Positions 10,427 through 21,577 of a stretch of DNA of 64,000 bases are shown here, piece by piece. The notes below the pieces were generated by a model. It worked only from the letters and a program-made list of their open reading frames with translations. It was not told where the DNA came from and searched no databases. Position 1 is the first letter of the stretch, and each line of letters opens with the position of its first letter. This DNA comes from Aplidium turbinatum (lineage: Eukaryota; Chordata; Ascidiacea; Aplousobranchia; Polyclinidae): assembly GCA_918807975.1 (NCBI GenBank), contig OU964924.1, positions 19,203,695-19,267,694 on the forward strand. Direction: 5' to 3'. Made by a program: the position numbers and the translations under genes.

Positions 10427-10905
10427 ATGGGCCAGGTTTATGGTGCAGTTTTGAATGTTGTCTCGGACCCCACAAAAGCTGCAGGAATGCGATGGCCGAT
10501 CGTAGGTTGCCCAAATGCCCACCCCCGATTTATACCAATATACGAAACGTATGTTTAACATGACTTGCATGCAATGAAATACTTGCTGAGCAATAAGATA
10601 TGAACAGTTATATTTTATATTGCTCTTTGAACGTTATTTTAACATGAAGTTTGTTTTACATTCTTGATCAGAAGCCATGTACACGAGTACCGCATTTTTT
10701 ACATGGCAGGTCCCTTTGGAAATAGGATTGAATTCGTGTTACTTTTTTGTTTCATTCCTTGATGGCAGTCTTGCACTATCTGGCCTGTCACGTTATCAAT
10801 GCCCACGTGTGCACTGTGCAGGTTTGCAACGCTGATAGTTCTGTTAGGCAAGACCAACACTACGTGGCCAATGTTGGAACGGCTGTTGATGAGATGCCAG
10901 ACTAA
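10427..10905 (+). other. Weak coding-like pieces, unassigned
   Basis: Two short frames look protein-like. At 10427 an ATG opens MGQVYGAVLNVVSDPTKAAG..., running to a consensus donor GTATGT near 10550. At 10762 an ATG opens MAVLHYLACHVINAHVCTVQ..., ending at 10905, after a possible acceptor GATGGCAG. The simplest splice between them does not keep both frames. I recognise neither. 10906-11072 shows nothing. Confidence 0.2.
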
Positions 10906-11072
10906 AATCTATCCAAGGTCGTCATTAATTGTTTCAACGTTTGTTTCCAATTATTATTTATGTATTGTTGTTTATTTATTGTTTACAACGTTATTTTAAA
11001 TATAGCCTAATGATACTTTTAATTATCAGCATCGCTTTTCCTTTTATAAGTTTTGTGTGTCATACGGCAGTA

Positions 11073-11924
11073 TAGTGCAGTCGTGGGACCTTAAAAAGTG
11101 GTGTTTGTGGGAAAATTTTTTTATCAAGCTAATACGTTGCTCAGACTTTCCCCATATTATGCAAATGGCTCAGAAAAAAATCCCCATCAATCGGATGATG
11201 GGAAACCACTTTTTGGGCCCTTTTTCCAAATGACGTCACAATTCCTTTTGAGTCCAACATATGAAAATTTCAAGTTTTTTAAAGTAGGACATATTATACA
11301 TCATTTTTTAGCTTTTTTCAAGGGGAACAACTTTTTCTATTAAGCAGAACCCTAAAAATGCACAGAAAAAGAGTTATTACCGATTAAGCAACAGGATAAA
11401 TCCTTGAGTTTCAGGCAAATTTGAAATTATTCGTCACTGTTGGACTTATTCTTTTATATTCTTTAACTGGAATTAAACAAAATAAGCGAAACATAAATTG
11501 AAGCTATCAAAAACGTCAAAGATGTTGCTTTCCTCCTCGTCTTGTCCCGTTTCATCTTCATACGATCATTCCTCTTCTTCAGTACCAACATCGACGTTTT
11601 GCAGAAGTGAAAAAAAGTCTTCATTCTTAAGTTTTTCATCTAGCCTCTGGAGTATGTCGTTCATACTAATTATTAATTGATACGAAAAAGATGTGAAACT
11701 ATCTTTGTATTTCAAGCATACTTACTATGGGTCTGCTACTATTCGGTGAGTTCGATTCGGTGAGTTCCTAACCTATAAACCCTAACCCTAAAACGGCAAT
11801 GATAATTAGGCTACACTACCTAATAATTTTAAAAAAAATTGAAAAAATCCCTCGTTAAGGGATCGGACTCACTAAAACGGGCCATTCCGACTTACTATAC
11901 TATCACATTCAACACCATGACATC
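11073..11924. repeat. Left inverted arm of the foldback element
   Basis: Matches the right arm on the opposite strand over its full length once the MITE at 11729-11889 is set aside. The match continues past the MITE through CATTCAACACCATGAC. It contains, on the minus strand at about 11500-11660, a decayed copy of the acidic frame that is open in the right arm, interrupted by a stop after GTEEEE. Confidence 0.9.
11729..11889 (-). mobile_element. MITE of the GGTCTGCTACTATTCGG family, copy c
   Basis: Starts GGGTCTGCTACTATTCGG and ends with the inverse of CGGAATGGCCCGTTTTAG. It has a perfect 9-bp duplication ACTTACTAT at 11720-11728 and 11890-11898. It lies inside the left arm of the foldback element, so it is younger than that arm; the right arm lacks it. 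Confidence 0.95.
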
Positions 11925-11999
11925 CACCACACGAAGAAACACATGCCATTCCATAGTTACGACATACGACATTCCATAGTTCGACTAGTTACGACAGGT

Positions 12000-13880
12000 G
12001 CAAGTTTTCGTTCCACATGGATTTTTCGTTGATTTCTTACATCTGCATCTAATTACTTTAGTCAATGCTTCTGGTGCTATATGCATATATCCGTCATTAT
12101 TGGGACAAGTTCGTTGTTGCTATTGTTTCTCCATCCCCATTCACAAACATTAAATTTAAATTCTTCACCAAGTAAAAACGTAGCCCATGGAAGTAGGCTG
12201 CTCTTTGGCTTGGTGTTTGCTTTTCCTGTGTAATTATTTTCTTTCTCCAGGAACGCTTCAATAAAGCCTGGAGCATCAAAGAAGCCAACCTAAGTATTAA
12301 AGATATCAAAGAAGATCTTCTTTTTCTCCATGCATGGTCAGGATACGACACAATGTCATCGATATTTGGAAAAGGGAAAAGAAGTTTGGTTACGAGTTTG
12401 CGAAAATCAGAAACGTTGAAAGAGAATTCTGCAATTATCAGCAATGTCTGGAGTTCCCAAAATAAGGTCAGAGAAGCATCTATAGCTGCATTCAAGATCT
12501 GGTATGGTGACAATGAAGATTCAACGCTTACTACACTCAGGTAGCCTGTGTATTTTTACTTAGGGATTATATAATAATGTTTACACTTTTAAGATTTTGT
12601 CCAATTCTAGATACCCTGTATGTAATATTTATCCTTGTTTACTTTTAGACATGGCAAATACATGCATATGGCATGCAAAGGGATAACATCATGAGTGCCA
12701 GTCTTCCAATGATGCAGTAACATAATAACTACATCAGTATCATCAGCAACGACATTTACTGGACCTTTTCGAAGAGAAGCATAATCAAGGGATTTCGCTA
12801 CAATGGAACTGTCAGCATCATCAGAGCAGTTGTGAACTTCAACTTCGGATTGTCTCAGCAGGGTAGAAACAAACTTGATGAATTCAGCCTTGTTTTCGAT
12901 GCAGATGAGGTAGCGATCTTGAGCAAAAGGAAGTAAATTGCTCGGATCTATTTTCACAAACGTGCTCTGTGGAACGGAATTTCGGCGCAAGTGCTCGTAA
13001 CTTTTAGTACTTTCGTCATCATAGCCATCAAACACAACAACAGTATGAGTATAATGGTTTTGGATATATTTCACATACGAATTTCAAACTTCCGAAAACT
13101 TCATTCCTTTTTTTCAGCAAACTTTATGTAGTAATGCACCACCGTCGATAATAGAAGTCACTTGCTTGTTGATTTCCTCCAAGGCACAGGCTTTCTCATC
13201 ATGCCTTCCTTGAACATCGACATTGGCTCTGAAGTCAACTCGAATTCGAAAAATTGCTCAAGGCTTTCCTCTCTTTCAGCAGCAGCAATCATCCTATTGA
13301 ACATAACTTTCGAACCAATACCACTTGCACCACTTTTTGTTTTGTTTACTTCCATTAAGGATTCTAATGGCTTGATCAATCTTTGCGTTTGATTGATGCG
13401 TTAGTAACTGCTACCCCATCTAAACCTTTCTGGATATTTTGACCAATTTGCTTCGCTTGTTCACAATATTGACGTCATCTTTTCCAGCGATGGACACTAG
13501 ACCGTTTGAAAGAGAAGATAGGTTTACATCTGGTACCAAGAATGATTGCTTCGGTGTTAACCAGGCCAGAAATCTTTGTAATCCATCTTTTTTCTTGAAG
13601 CATCCAACTCTTCATGCTGGTTGCTTCATAGAAACTGAGCCTTGCTTAGTTGCGTCATTGCTTCATGAATACTTGCCAAGTGACTCACACTCAAAACCCA
13701 AAGATGTTGAACACTTTTCTGTCATACTTTTTCCTTCCGTCAATCCTCCACGCGACTTATTTGAGCGCATACGAGTTTGCTCAATCGCAAGATCTGTCCA
13801 AATTCCAGTGAAGCTTTTTGCTGTCCTCTTTACTGTGTGCTGCTCGGTTTGGAATTGATCGCACAACCATAGATGAAAAG
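12000..13880 (-). pseudogene. Decayed nuclease-like core gene of the foldback element
   Basis: Reading right to left, pieces recall a large uncharacterised protein family common in animal genomes. In order: WTDLAIEQTRMRSNKSRGGL (~13800); REESLEQFFEFELTSEP...GMMRKP (~13250); SIIDGGALLH (~13140); THTVVVFDGYDDESTKSYEH (13074 on); NVVADDTDVVIMLLHHWK (~12740). A C-terminal EWGW piece and a Cys-rich CRCKKSTKNPCGTKTCTCRN piece follow near 12000-12150. The segment with LLFLHAWSGYDTMSSIFGKG (about 12290-12545) lies on the + strand, so an internal part has been inverted. The spaced Asp-containing motifs (IDGG, VFDGY, DDTD) resemble PIN/FEN-type nucleases; that is inference. The gene is broken. Confidence 0.7.
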
Positions 13881-14148
13881 AGAATTCTGCAGGTATCTGC
13901 AATATCTGGAGTCATGGTGTTGAATCAGTGCCGGTCTTTGGGGTGTGCGAACCGTGCGATCGCACAGGGCCCGCAAATTAGGGGGCCCGCAATTTACTCA
14001 GAAAATGCAGTAATTTTTGTCATGTCCAATGGAAAAAATTCAATTCGATGCCCAAGTAAGTACCGGTATCCTTGAAGTCAGTTGCGGCTTTAGGGTGAGG
14101 CAAGTGCTGAAATTGTCACGTCGGGCCACCTTTACATGCTTTTAGGCC

Positions 14149-14665
14149 CCCCACGACATTTCACCATGTGCCAAATAGTTAACACGGCAGTGTGACAACA
14201 GAATTTCGTTTTGTGACAATTGCATTTAAATAGAATATGCATACATGTTACTTTCTATACAAAACCATTGTTATTATGCCAATGCCATATATATGATATG
14301 TAGTTTTAAAACTAATCATTTAAAGGGCCCGGATTTTAAAACGCCATGTATCAAATCACTTAATATTCTAGGAATTCAGGAAACTTCACTCTTGTGAAAA
14401 TTTAAATGCATGTTACTTCCAGTATTAAACTATCATTATCATGCCCTATGCATGTAATTTTTAAAATCTAATATTGAGGGGCCCAGGTTTTTTCAAAACG
14501 CCATGTAGGCTACCAAATGTTTAACATTGCTCAGTGACAACAGAAACCAAAATTTTCAATCTTGTGGCAACTGTGTTTAGATACAGTATGTTACTTCCAG
14601 TACAATACGGTACTAAAATGTCATTGTTATGCCATGAGTTGAAAAATAACATTTAAGGGGCCCGG
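14149..14665 (+). repeat. Three tandem units of ~150-180 bp
   Basis: Units begin near 14149, 14327 and 14478, and a fourth starts near 14656. Each carries a GGGCCC(A/G)G block, AAAACGCCATGTA, GACAACAGAA or similar, and ATGTTACTTCCAGTA. Divergence between units is moderate. It is part of the 13926-18821 element. From 14666 to 15488 nothing further is recognised. Confidence 0.7.
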
Positions 14666-15488
14666 ATCTTTTCAAATTGTTTCAAGTTGATTACTCTGTA
14701 GTACCCAGCCTAAACAATTTTTAAATCTTAATATAGGCTACTTGTTATTGTATTTAGATATGTACAGTTTGTGCAGTAGGCTAGATTGTACACTTATTCA
14801 TTGCTTGGATTTTTTTCACTGAATTGTAATATAATCCTGTGATTGATTGATGATATATGAAGACACTGCTCTGGTTGAAACAATTGGGAAATGTTACCTG
14901 AATTGCTGCCTCATAAGCAAGAAGAAGAAGATTGATGATATACCAATGTAATTTTTGTACCAGCAAAGGTTGTTGAACTCAATAATAGAGTACCATTAGT
15001 GGTTTATCCATTAGCTATACTTAATCACTGTAAAAGTGGAGCAAAGAAAAAAAGGATTTAAAAAAAGAGTTGTTGAGCAATTATATATACAAAGCATTCT
15101 TCTATTTCTAAGTTTTTAAAATACTAGTTGCATTAAATGCAGTAATGACACCAGTGAATCTACTTCTTTGACAACATCTTAAATGATGTCACTACTGGTG
15201 GTAACAGATTAATTCCACTAAATTCTGAGGTCAGCTTTGCCTTATTCAAACTTCAGCTGCTTGCAATGATGTTAGATCAATAGCAGAAATGCTCAATTTC
15301 CTCTAAATGTGATGTGCTGGCTAATTTTTACCCAAATGACCTAAACGCCAAGTCTGCTCGAAGAGCTAGTGTGCGTACAAAATGTCTATTCAGTTAAATT
15401 TGGTGTTGATGATAAGAAATCCCAGATATATAAATATTTACTCAAATGACCCTGGCCATAGCATTTTTGCATGTATTTTACTTTTACA

Positions 15489-17532
15489 CAGGGTTGAGAA
15501 AAACCCGGGTTTTTTTGGGTTTTATTGGGTTTTTTTAAAAAAGATGCAAAAAAAGGTAGATTTATGCTTATTTCACCTCAAAACTACTTTTTACGAATGA
15601 AGTGCCTTTCACTGCTTTCACTCACAGTACAATAGTATAATACATGCTTGCATAACTCAATAAAATAATGCACTAGGGTTGTTGTTGCTTGAATGTTGCA
15701 TCATCCATTCATTTCAAGATCAAGTTGGATGTTGCATCATCCACTGATTTCTATACCTAGTTGATGCTACCGTGGTAGAAATCACATTATTGCATCATTT
15801 GCTTTAGATTTGAAGGCAAGGAGCATTTATGCCATCATGTTTAAATATTTTTTATCATTTATATATATATTATATATAGTAATGGATGAGCAATTGAGCG
15901 ATTGCGTGGCCAATGGGCATTTAGGCAAATGCTCTGAAACAGCCATGCGTTAGAATCATGAATCTGTAATTGGTAAATAGCCTCCTAAATTGCATTTCAC
16001 ATCATAGGGGAGACCAGGGCAATATGAACCACAAAAATTCGGGATGCTCTCATTCGCCACCTAATTGATGTAGAATTATGAAATTTTCAGGTTGCATAGT
16101 CTTTAACATTATCTATAACATATCACAAGCACAATTCACTAACTTCTCCAAAATTTGAATTATTACAGTTTTTCATGAAAAAATGGCCTGGGGTATTATG
16201 AACCTTGGTGGGGCATTATGCACCAATATAAACAACTTTCCATAAAATGCTTCAAAGCAGTGATTGTCAACCCGGAAATTAGTAGAGTGGGGTTAAGAAG
16301 ATTTTTAGGAAGTTTTTGCCTTTCAGGTCTGACTATTTGCATTCTTTGAATAGGAAAAGCTGAAGTTATGAGGTTCCAATGCAGTCAGCAAGTCTTAACT
16401 TGCATAGTAATCTACACAACTGGTCTCCCAACAACAATAGTTGTGTGGTTGCATGCAAAAACTTAGCAATGGATTCAGACAAAAAACTCATGACCAACCA
16501 CTGGTAAAGAAAGCTAGCACACAAAATTTATTTTTACACTTTTTAAAGACATGCAGATTATGAAATCACAACAGTTCACTTAGTCACATAGGTTAATGTT
16601 CGGTTTACTTAATCAGTTAACTTCATGTTCAGTGTTGAAGTGGCATTCAAATCGGATTGAGCCAAATGTTCTGGTTGTCTGCTCTGTGTAGGTGGGATAA
16701 GGGAGAACCTGCTTAATTTGGCTAGTTTCTACATATTTCCACATCACCAGATGGGGGCTTTTTGAAAGTGAATTTTCACTTTTGCGGTAGAAACCATCTG
16801 GTTCATAATACCCCGGCTAGAGTGTTCTTATTCAAGCTATTGCCTAACAAAACGAAATCAACATAAAGCTTAAAATCAGTTTGTATCAGTATTTCATACA
16901 TATAACCTATCCCTGAATAAAAATCTAGATTTCTAGAGTCCCTGTACTAACCATGCCAAGCCTATTAAAATGGAAATCTGAATTTACTTTTGACCTCTAA
17001 AACTACATTTTTCCAGTTCTACTGAGAACAAAGAAGTGCTGACCAAAAATGATGGTACCAAAAAAAGCATGGTGATCCTGTGACTAAAATATGCAAATGA
17101 GATCTTAGGATTTCCAACAGTTTTCCAGAAAATGGCCTGGTTCATAATACCCCATGGTTCGTAATACCCCGGTCTCCATACAGACTACAGTAGAGTAGGC
17201 CTAGTACTTTCACCAGTTTAACTATAAGGCTTTCTTGCATAAATGAGTTTTAATGTAGTATACACAAAGTGGCATTACTTGATTTTTGTGCACTGTACAA
17301 TATCCACTGCGTTTTCAGTTTATTCTTGGAAATTTACTTCACAATCACATCCTTAAGTCCTAATTTAAAGTTTGTTTTAAGTGCCTTGTAGTGTTTTTGT
17401 TCATTTTTTTAATGTTCTAATAAAAACTGGACAAATATGATGTTTTGGGTTTTTTTATGGGTTTTTTTAAGTGGGTTTTTTCAAAAAAACCACCCGGGTT
17501 TTTTTGGGTCGGGTAAAATACCGACAACCCTG
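15489..17532. mobile_element. hAT-type element with CCCGGGTTTTTTTGGG ends
   Basis: Starts CAGGGTTGAGAAAAACCCGG and ends GGGTAAAATACCGACAACCCTG's outer part (CAACCCTG). Both ends have strings of GGGTTTTTT. It is flanked by CTTTTACA (15481-15488) and ATTTTACA (17533-17540), an 8-bp duplication with one mismatch. No coding region is recognised. It contains the pogo-like MITE 16007-17178. Confidence 0.87.
16007..17178. mobile_element. pogo-like non-autonomous element with repeated end motif
   Basis: Flanked by TA (16005-16006 and 17179-17180). Left end GGGGAGACCAGGGCAATATG; right end inverted TGGAGACCGGGGTATTACGA. A GGGGTATTATGAACC motif recurs at about 16193, 16210, 16800 and 17142-17175 in both orientations, probably transposase-binding sites. 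No coding capacity. The ends recall those of the pogo/Tigger copy at 59667-63020 in style but not in sequence. Confidence 0.85.
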
Positions 17533-18828
17533 ATTTTACATCATTCACTATATAGCCCTAATGAACTACATGGCATGCTTAGTGTGCGCTATACCATAAC
17601 CTTAAAATTGTTTTACAACATGTCTTTACTCTGAGCTACTAGATGTGGCATGTAAATAGCAAGTGCAGTGGTTTTCATTTTTTTATTATGTTATATATGA
17701 TACTTCATATTTAACTTATTGAGATATACATCTCAATGTGCTTTTTTCCTTGGATTGAGTAGCTGTATTTATTTTTCAATATGTTTGTATAACATGAGGT
17801 ATTTCACCGCAAGTATTAAGATGCATGATTGCATGGTTTACGTACTTGATGCATGATGTCTTCAATAATAACACCTTCACTCGTCTTCAAAATTTCCCCT
17901 TGTTGTCTTGCCTGTTGTGGCTTAGTTTCATGTACGAATCCATTTCTAGCCTGCTTGATTATGTTTTAACTTGCATTTGCAGGAATGAGGCAAGCAATTT
18001 AATTAAATGATGCTCTGCCACTGTATAGAAACTGACTCTGACAGAGAATATTGCCCATCTTCAGTTGCAGGGTTACTTTGAGTTTGGCAGCCAGCAGTTT
18101 TAGTAAAAACTTTTTCTGAAGTGAACCTGCTGGACATTTTGCAAGCATTTCAAACAACTTCAATCTAGGTACCTACTTCTGAGTTCAGATGGATTCCGAT
18201 CAATTTAAGCATAATAAGGAGGCCTTGCTGGTTGCTGCACAGGTACATTTGGTTGGGTTTGTTTCTTTTGCATTATTATATTTCATGCTTAAATATTCCC
18301 ATTAAACAATATGCACACATTTCATGAAAGTTGCGCATTGTGTTTTTGATGTATTTTCATTCATGCTTTGTACCCATATTTATGCAACCAAGTAAAAGTA
18401 AACCGATTTTCTTAAATCAAATTGGATCAGTGGTGTAGCCAAGTGGGAGTTGGGAAAAATAGCAACAAGAAAACATAAAGACTTAGCTTTATTTCTGAAA
18501 AATGCCCAAGAAAATATAATCTTATCCTTTTGCTATGCCACCGGACAGCACCATTTTACAGTAATATTCATACCCAAATTTTTGTTGAACATGCTCTCAG
18601 AATGCACCAAATTCAAAGTTATTTTTCAAAATTTTCTGGGGGAGCCCCCCCAGACCCCCCACCGCTGGGTGTCGCCTTCGGCGAGCACGCCGTCAGGCTT
18701 CGCCTGCCGGCCGTCAACACCCCCTTCCCGTTTCTAAATACGTTACTGAATTGGATCATTGTCCTTGGGGCCCGCAAAACATATTCCGCACAGGGCCCGC
18801 AATACCCTAAGACCAGCACTGGTTGAAT

Positions 18829-19496
18829 GTATTACTTTAGTAAGTATGCTTGAAATACAAAGATAGTTTCACATCTTTTTCGTATCTAAGTAATAATTAG
18901 TATGAACGACATACTCCAGAGACTAGACGAAAAACTTAAGAATGAAGACTTTTTTTCACTTCTGCAAAACGTCGATGTTGGTACCGAAGAAGAGGAATAC
19001 TCGTACAATGAAGATGAAACGGAACAAGACGAGGAGGAAAGCAACATCTTTGACGTTTTTGATGATGATGATAGCTTTAGTTTATGTTTTGCTTACTTTG
19101 TTCAATTCTTGTCAAAGAATACAGAAGAATAAGTCCAACAGTGACGAATAATTTCAAATTTGCCTGAACTTCATAGATTTATCCTGTTGCTTAATCGGTA
19201 ATAACTCTTTTTCTGTACATTTTCAGGGTTCTGGTTAATAGAAAAAGTTGTTCCCCTTGAAAAAAGCTAAAAAATGATGTATAATATGTCCTATTTTGAA
19301 AAACTTGAAAATTTCATATGTTGGACCCAAAAGGGGTTGTGACGTCATTTTGAAAAAAGGGCCCAAAAAGTGGTTTCCCATCATCCGATTGATGGGGATT
19401 TTTTTCTGAGCCATTTGCATAGTATGGGGAAGGTCTGAGCAAAGTATCAGCTTGATAAAAAAAATTTCCCACAAAAAACTTCCCCCGACTGCACTA
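18829..19496. repeat. Right inverted arm of the foldback element
   Basis: Inverse of 11073-11728. The innermost part of this arm (13908-13925) is separated from it by the 13926-18821 insertion. It includes the open acidic frame at 18902-19132. Confidence 0.92.
18902..19132 (+). CDS. Small acidic protein encoded in the foldback arm
   Basis: An ATG opens 76 codons: MNDILQRLDEKLKNEDFFSL then LQNVDVGTEEEEYSYNEDE and a run of Glu/Asp to the stop. The first 20 residues could form an amphipathic helix, and the middle is strongly acidic. An inverted, slightly decayed copy lies in the left arm, showing that the frame belonged to the inverted repeat. Acidic N-termini of this kind occur in several transposase families, so it may be an exon of the core protein. 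I do not recognise it as a named domain. Confidence 0.45.
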   Translation: MNDILQRLDEKLKNEDFFSLLQNVDVGTEEEEYSYNEDETEQDEEESNIFDVFDDDDSFSLCFAYFVQFLSKNTEE

Positions 19497-19562
19497 GTAG
19501 TCCAGACCATTGAGAAGTTTTTTAGTTGTAATTCGCTGAAACTTGAAACATAAAAATTTAGT

Positions 19563-21107
19563 GTCCCTCAAGAGTCCATATTAAGACCACTTCTCTTTTT
19601 ACTATACATAAATGATCTATCTAACTGTGTTTATTGTGTTCCTAGATTATTTGCTGATGACACTTGTCTTGTCATTAAAGCCGATAATATATAAAGTCTT
19701 CAAAGTTTAAATAATCTTGAACTGAAAGGAATTCAACGTTGGATCACTGCCAATTCACTCACCATAAATGCTTCTAAGTCTAACTGTTTAATAATTGCAC
19801 CCAAGACCAACCAAATATCTAGTAGCCTAATATAGAATATCCAGCACCCGTGGCTCAGTGGTTATCGGCTCTGGTGCTGGTAGCCCTGGCTTCGATTCCA
19901 GGTCAGGTCATACCAAAAACTTTAAAAAGGGTACCGATTGTGTTCTTTCTTGCATAACGCAATGAGGATAAATCGGGTAATAATCTGGTGACGTATCACC
20001 CTCTTCCAATCTACATTGAGCCAGCATGGAAACAGTACAGCTCATAAAATCACATGGAACCCTGTCAAGTAACCATTGTTGATGCGCAATCTGCTGCAAG
20101 CGGAGATAGCGAATGATTATAATGTAGAAGTATTTTACGGCAGTACTCAGCTAAAAAAACGTTGACACTGCTAAATACCTTGGTATCTTTATTGACAAGA
20201 ATCTCTCTTTTCTTCCTCATATTGATGCTCTATCTTCCAAACTTTTCAAATCTGTTGGCACTTGGCATACTCTCTAAATTGAAACATTGTTTATCAACCA
20301 AAGCTATGCTTCAGCTGTACTATTCTCTGGTGCATCCTTACCTAATATACGGACTGACTATTTGGGGTCGTCATACAAAACACGTATTGGAAAGCTTGGT
20401 GTTTTGCGAAATAAGGCAGTCAATGCTGTTGCGAAAGGCAAATGAGATGACCATGTCACACCCTTTCATAAACAACTCAATATCCTAAAGTTAAAAGATC
20501 TGTACAACTTTAAAATTGCTAGATTTATGTACCAGTTTAGTTTTAATTGATTACCCGGCACTTTTCAAAACTACTTTAAAAAGTGCTACGAAATTCACAA
20601 CTTTACTATCGTACTCGGACCAACCTAGATTACTATTATCGATACACAACCACTAAACTACAACGCTCTATAAAATACTCTGTGCAAAATATTTGGAATA
20701 ATATATCAGTTGAAATTCGCAAATCCTCCTGCACAACTTTTAAAAAAATGTACAAAAAGAAAATTATTGACTCATATTAGGCAAATGCTGAATCAACCTA
20801 CTAATCAGACTTGCAACTGTAACATAGGCTAGGTTGGCCTACCTAAAAAAGTTTTTAATTTTTTATCGTCTTGGACAGCTTCACCGTTATTTATTTATTA
20901 TTATTTCTTTGTCTCAATTATCCAATTATCATTGATGAGTTGAGGGTGGCTGCTTGACTTGAAGACTTTGAACGGTCACTTCGCAGCCTCCCGCTTTATT
21001 CGTTTTTTTTTATTTTTTTTAATCTTTTCAAAAAAAATTTTGTACATTGTGTTTTAATTTATTGTACATCTTTTTCGCAGCGGCCAATAAACAACTATCT
21101 ATCTATT
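19563..21107 (+). mobile_element. LINE fragment (reverse transcriptase to 3' end)
   Basis: The frame reads VPQESILRPLLFLLYINDLS then a reverse-transcriptase box LFADDTCL and RWITANSLTINASKSN, typical of a non-LTR retrotransposon RT palm and thumb. After a SINE insertion it resumes as KYLGIFIDKNLSF..., then LYYSLVHPYLIYGLTIWG, and NIWNNISVEIRKSS near the end. A 3' untranslated region follows and ends in an ATCT microsatellite (21095-21107), a common LINE tail in the CR1/L2/Rex range. The 5' part is absent and several frameshifts and stops are present, so it is a dead 5'-truncated copy. Confidence 0.85.
19846..20135 (+). repeat. tRNA-derived SINE inside the LINE
   Basis: A box GTGGCTCAGTGGTTA (about 19849-19863), B box GCTTCGATTCC (19890-19900), then a body with CATACCAAAAACTTTAAAAA. 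The same body start is seen in the SINE at 52332-52580. Flanking TAATATAGAATAT / TAATGTAGAAGTAT may be an imperfect duplication. It splits the LINE reverse-transcriptase gene. Confidence 0.8.
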
Positions 21108-21301
21108 AAAAGTTGCCATGCATGAAGGTGTGAATGCTCACAAAGTTTCTTGTAATGTGCCAACTGAACTTATACTTAACATTACAATATGTCAAGCTAC
21201 TAACAAAATGTATTTTCAGGATTTTATGCATATAAAAATAGAAATAAAAATTGCACTGTTTTGTTAACCTGTTCATAAATATTGTGTTCATCACGGCAAA
21301 G

Positions 21302-21577
21302 ATGACAGCATTTAAACCAGATTATACAACAGAACGTGATGATATCCATGTCGATAAAACAAAAGCATGCTGGAGATTGAGGCATGACTTAAAGAAATGC
21401 ATCTTTGAAAGTGACTGTATTAAAATAGATAAACGTCCAGTACGTGAATGTTTTGAAGACAGAGCAGCTAATGTGTCTTCCGAGTGCCGAAATCTCCAGT
21501 ACACTTATCAACAATGCCGCAGATCTATTGTGGATATGAGAACAAGGTTTCGTGGGCGGAAAGGAGATGATGGCTGA
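21302..21577 (+). CDS. COA5: Cytochrome c oxidase assembly factor COA5 (PET191 family)
   Basis: A 91-residue protein of the mitochondrial intermembrane space needed for complex IV assembly. The twin CX9C fold is explicit: C23-x9-C33 (CWRLRHDLKKC) and C62-x9-C72 (CRNLQYTYQQC), with further Cys at 39 and 50. The C-terminus RTRFRGRKGDDG matches the RxRFRGRKGY ending of animal COA5. I choose the ATG at 21302 because the upstream in-frame ATG at 21251 adds a hydrophobic stretch not known in the family. There is no intron in the coding part. A pyrimidine-rich acceptor TGTATTTTCAG ends at 21220, so a 5' untranslated intron is likely. Slightly longer than human COA5 (74 residues). Confidence 0.95.
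   Translation: MTAFKPDYTTERDDIHVDKTKACWRLRHDLKKCIFESDCIKIDKRPVRECFEDRAANVSSECRNLQYTYQQCRRSIVDMRTRFRGRKGDDG

Larger units (their letters stand above)
13926..18821. mobile_element. CAGTGCCGGTCTT element, long copy (7-bp duplication)
   Basis: Starts CAGTGCCGGTCTTTGGGG and ends CCCTAAGACCAGCACTG, with GGGCCCGCAA blocks next to both ends. It is flanked by a perfect 7-bp duplication GTTGAAT (13919-13925 and 18822-18828). It lies in the right arm of the foldback element. A 704-bp relative at 25543-26246 shares both ends and also has a 7-bp duplication. It holds a nested hAT and a pogo-like MITE. No transposase of its own is recognised. Confidence 0.88.
11073..19496. mobile_element. Foldback-type element with ~690-bp inverted arms
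   Basis: The sequence from 11073 (TAGTGCAGTCG...) to about 11924 is repeated in inverted orientation from 19496 back to 18829, continuing at 13925-13908 beyond a later insertion. Arm identity is high, with small indels. The left arm is split by a MITE (11729-11889) and the right arm by a 4.9-kb element (13926-18821). The core (about 11925-13907) holds a decayed gene on the minus strand. Each arm carries a copy of a small acidic frame. Target duplication at the tips is not clear. The superfamily is not known to me. Confidence 0.85.
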
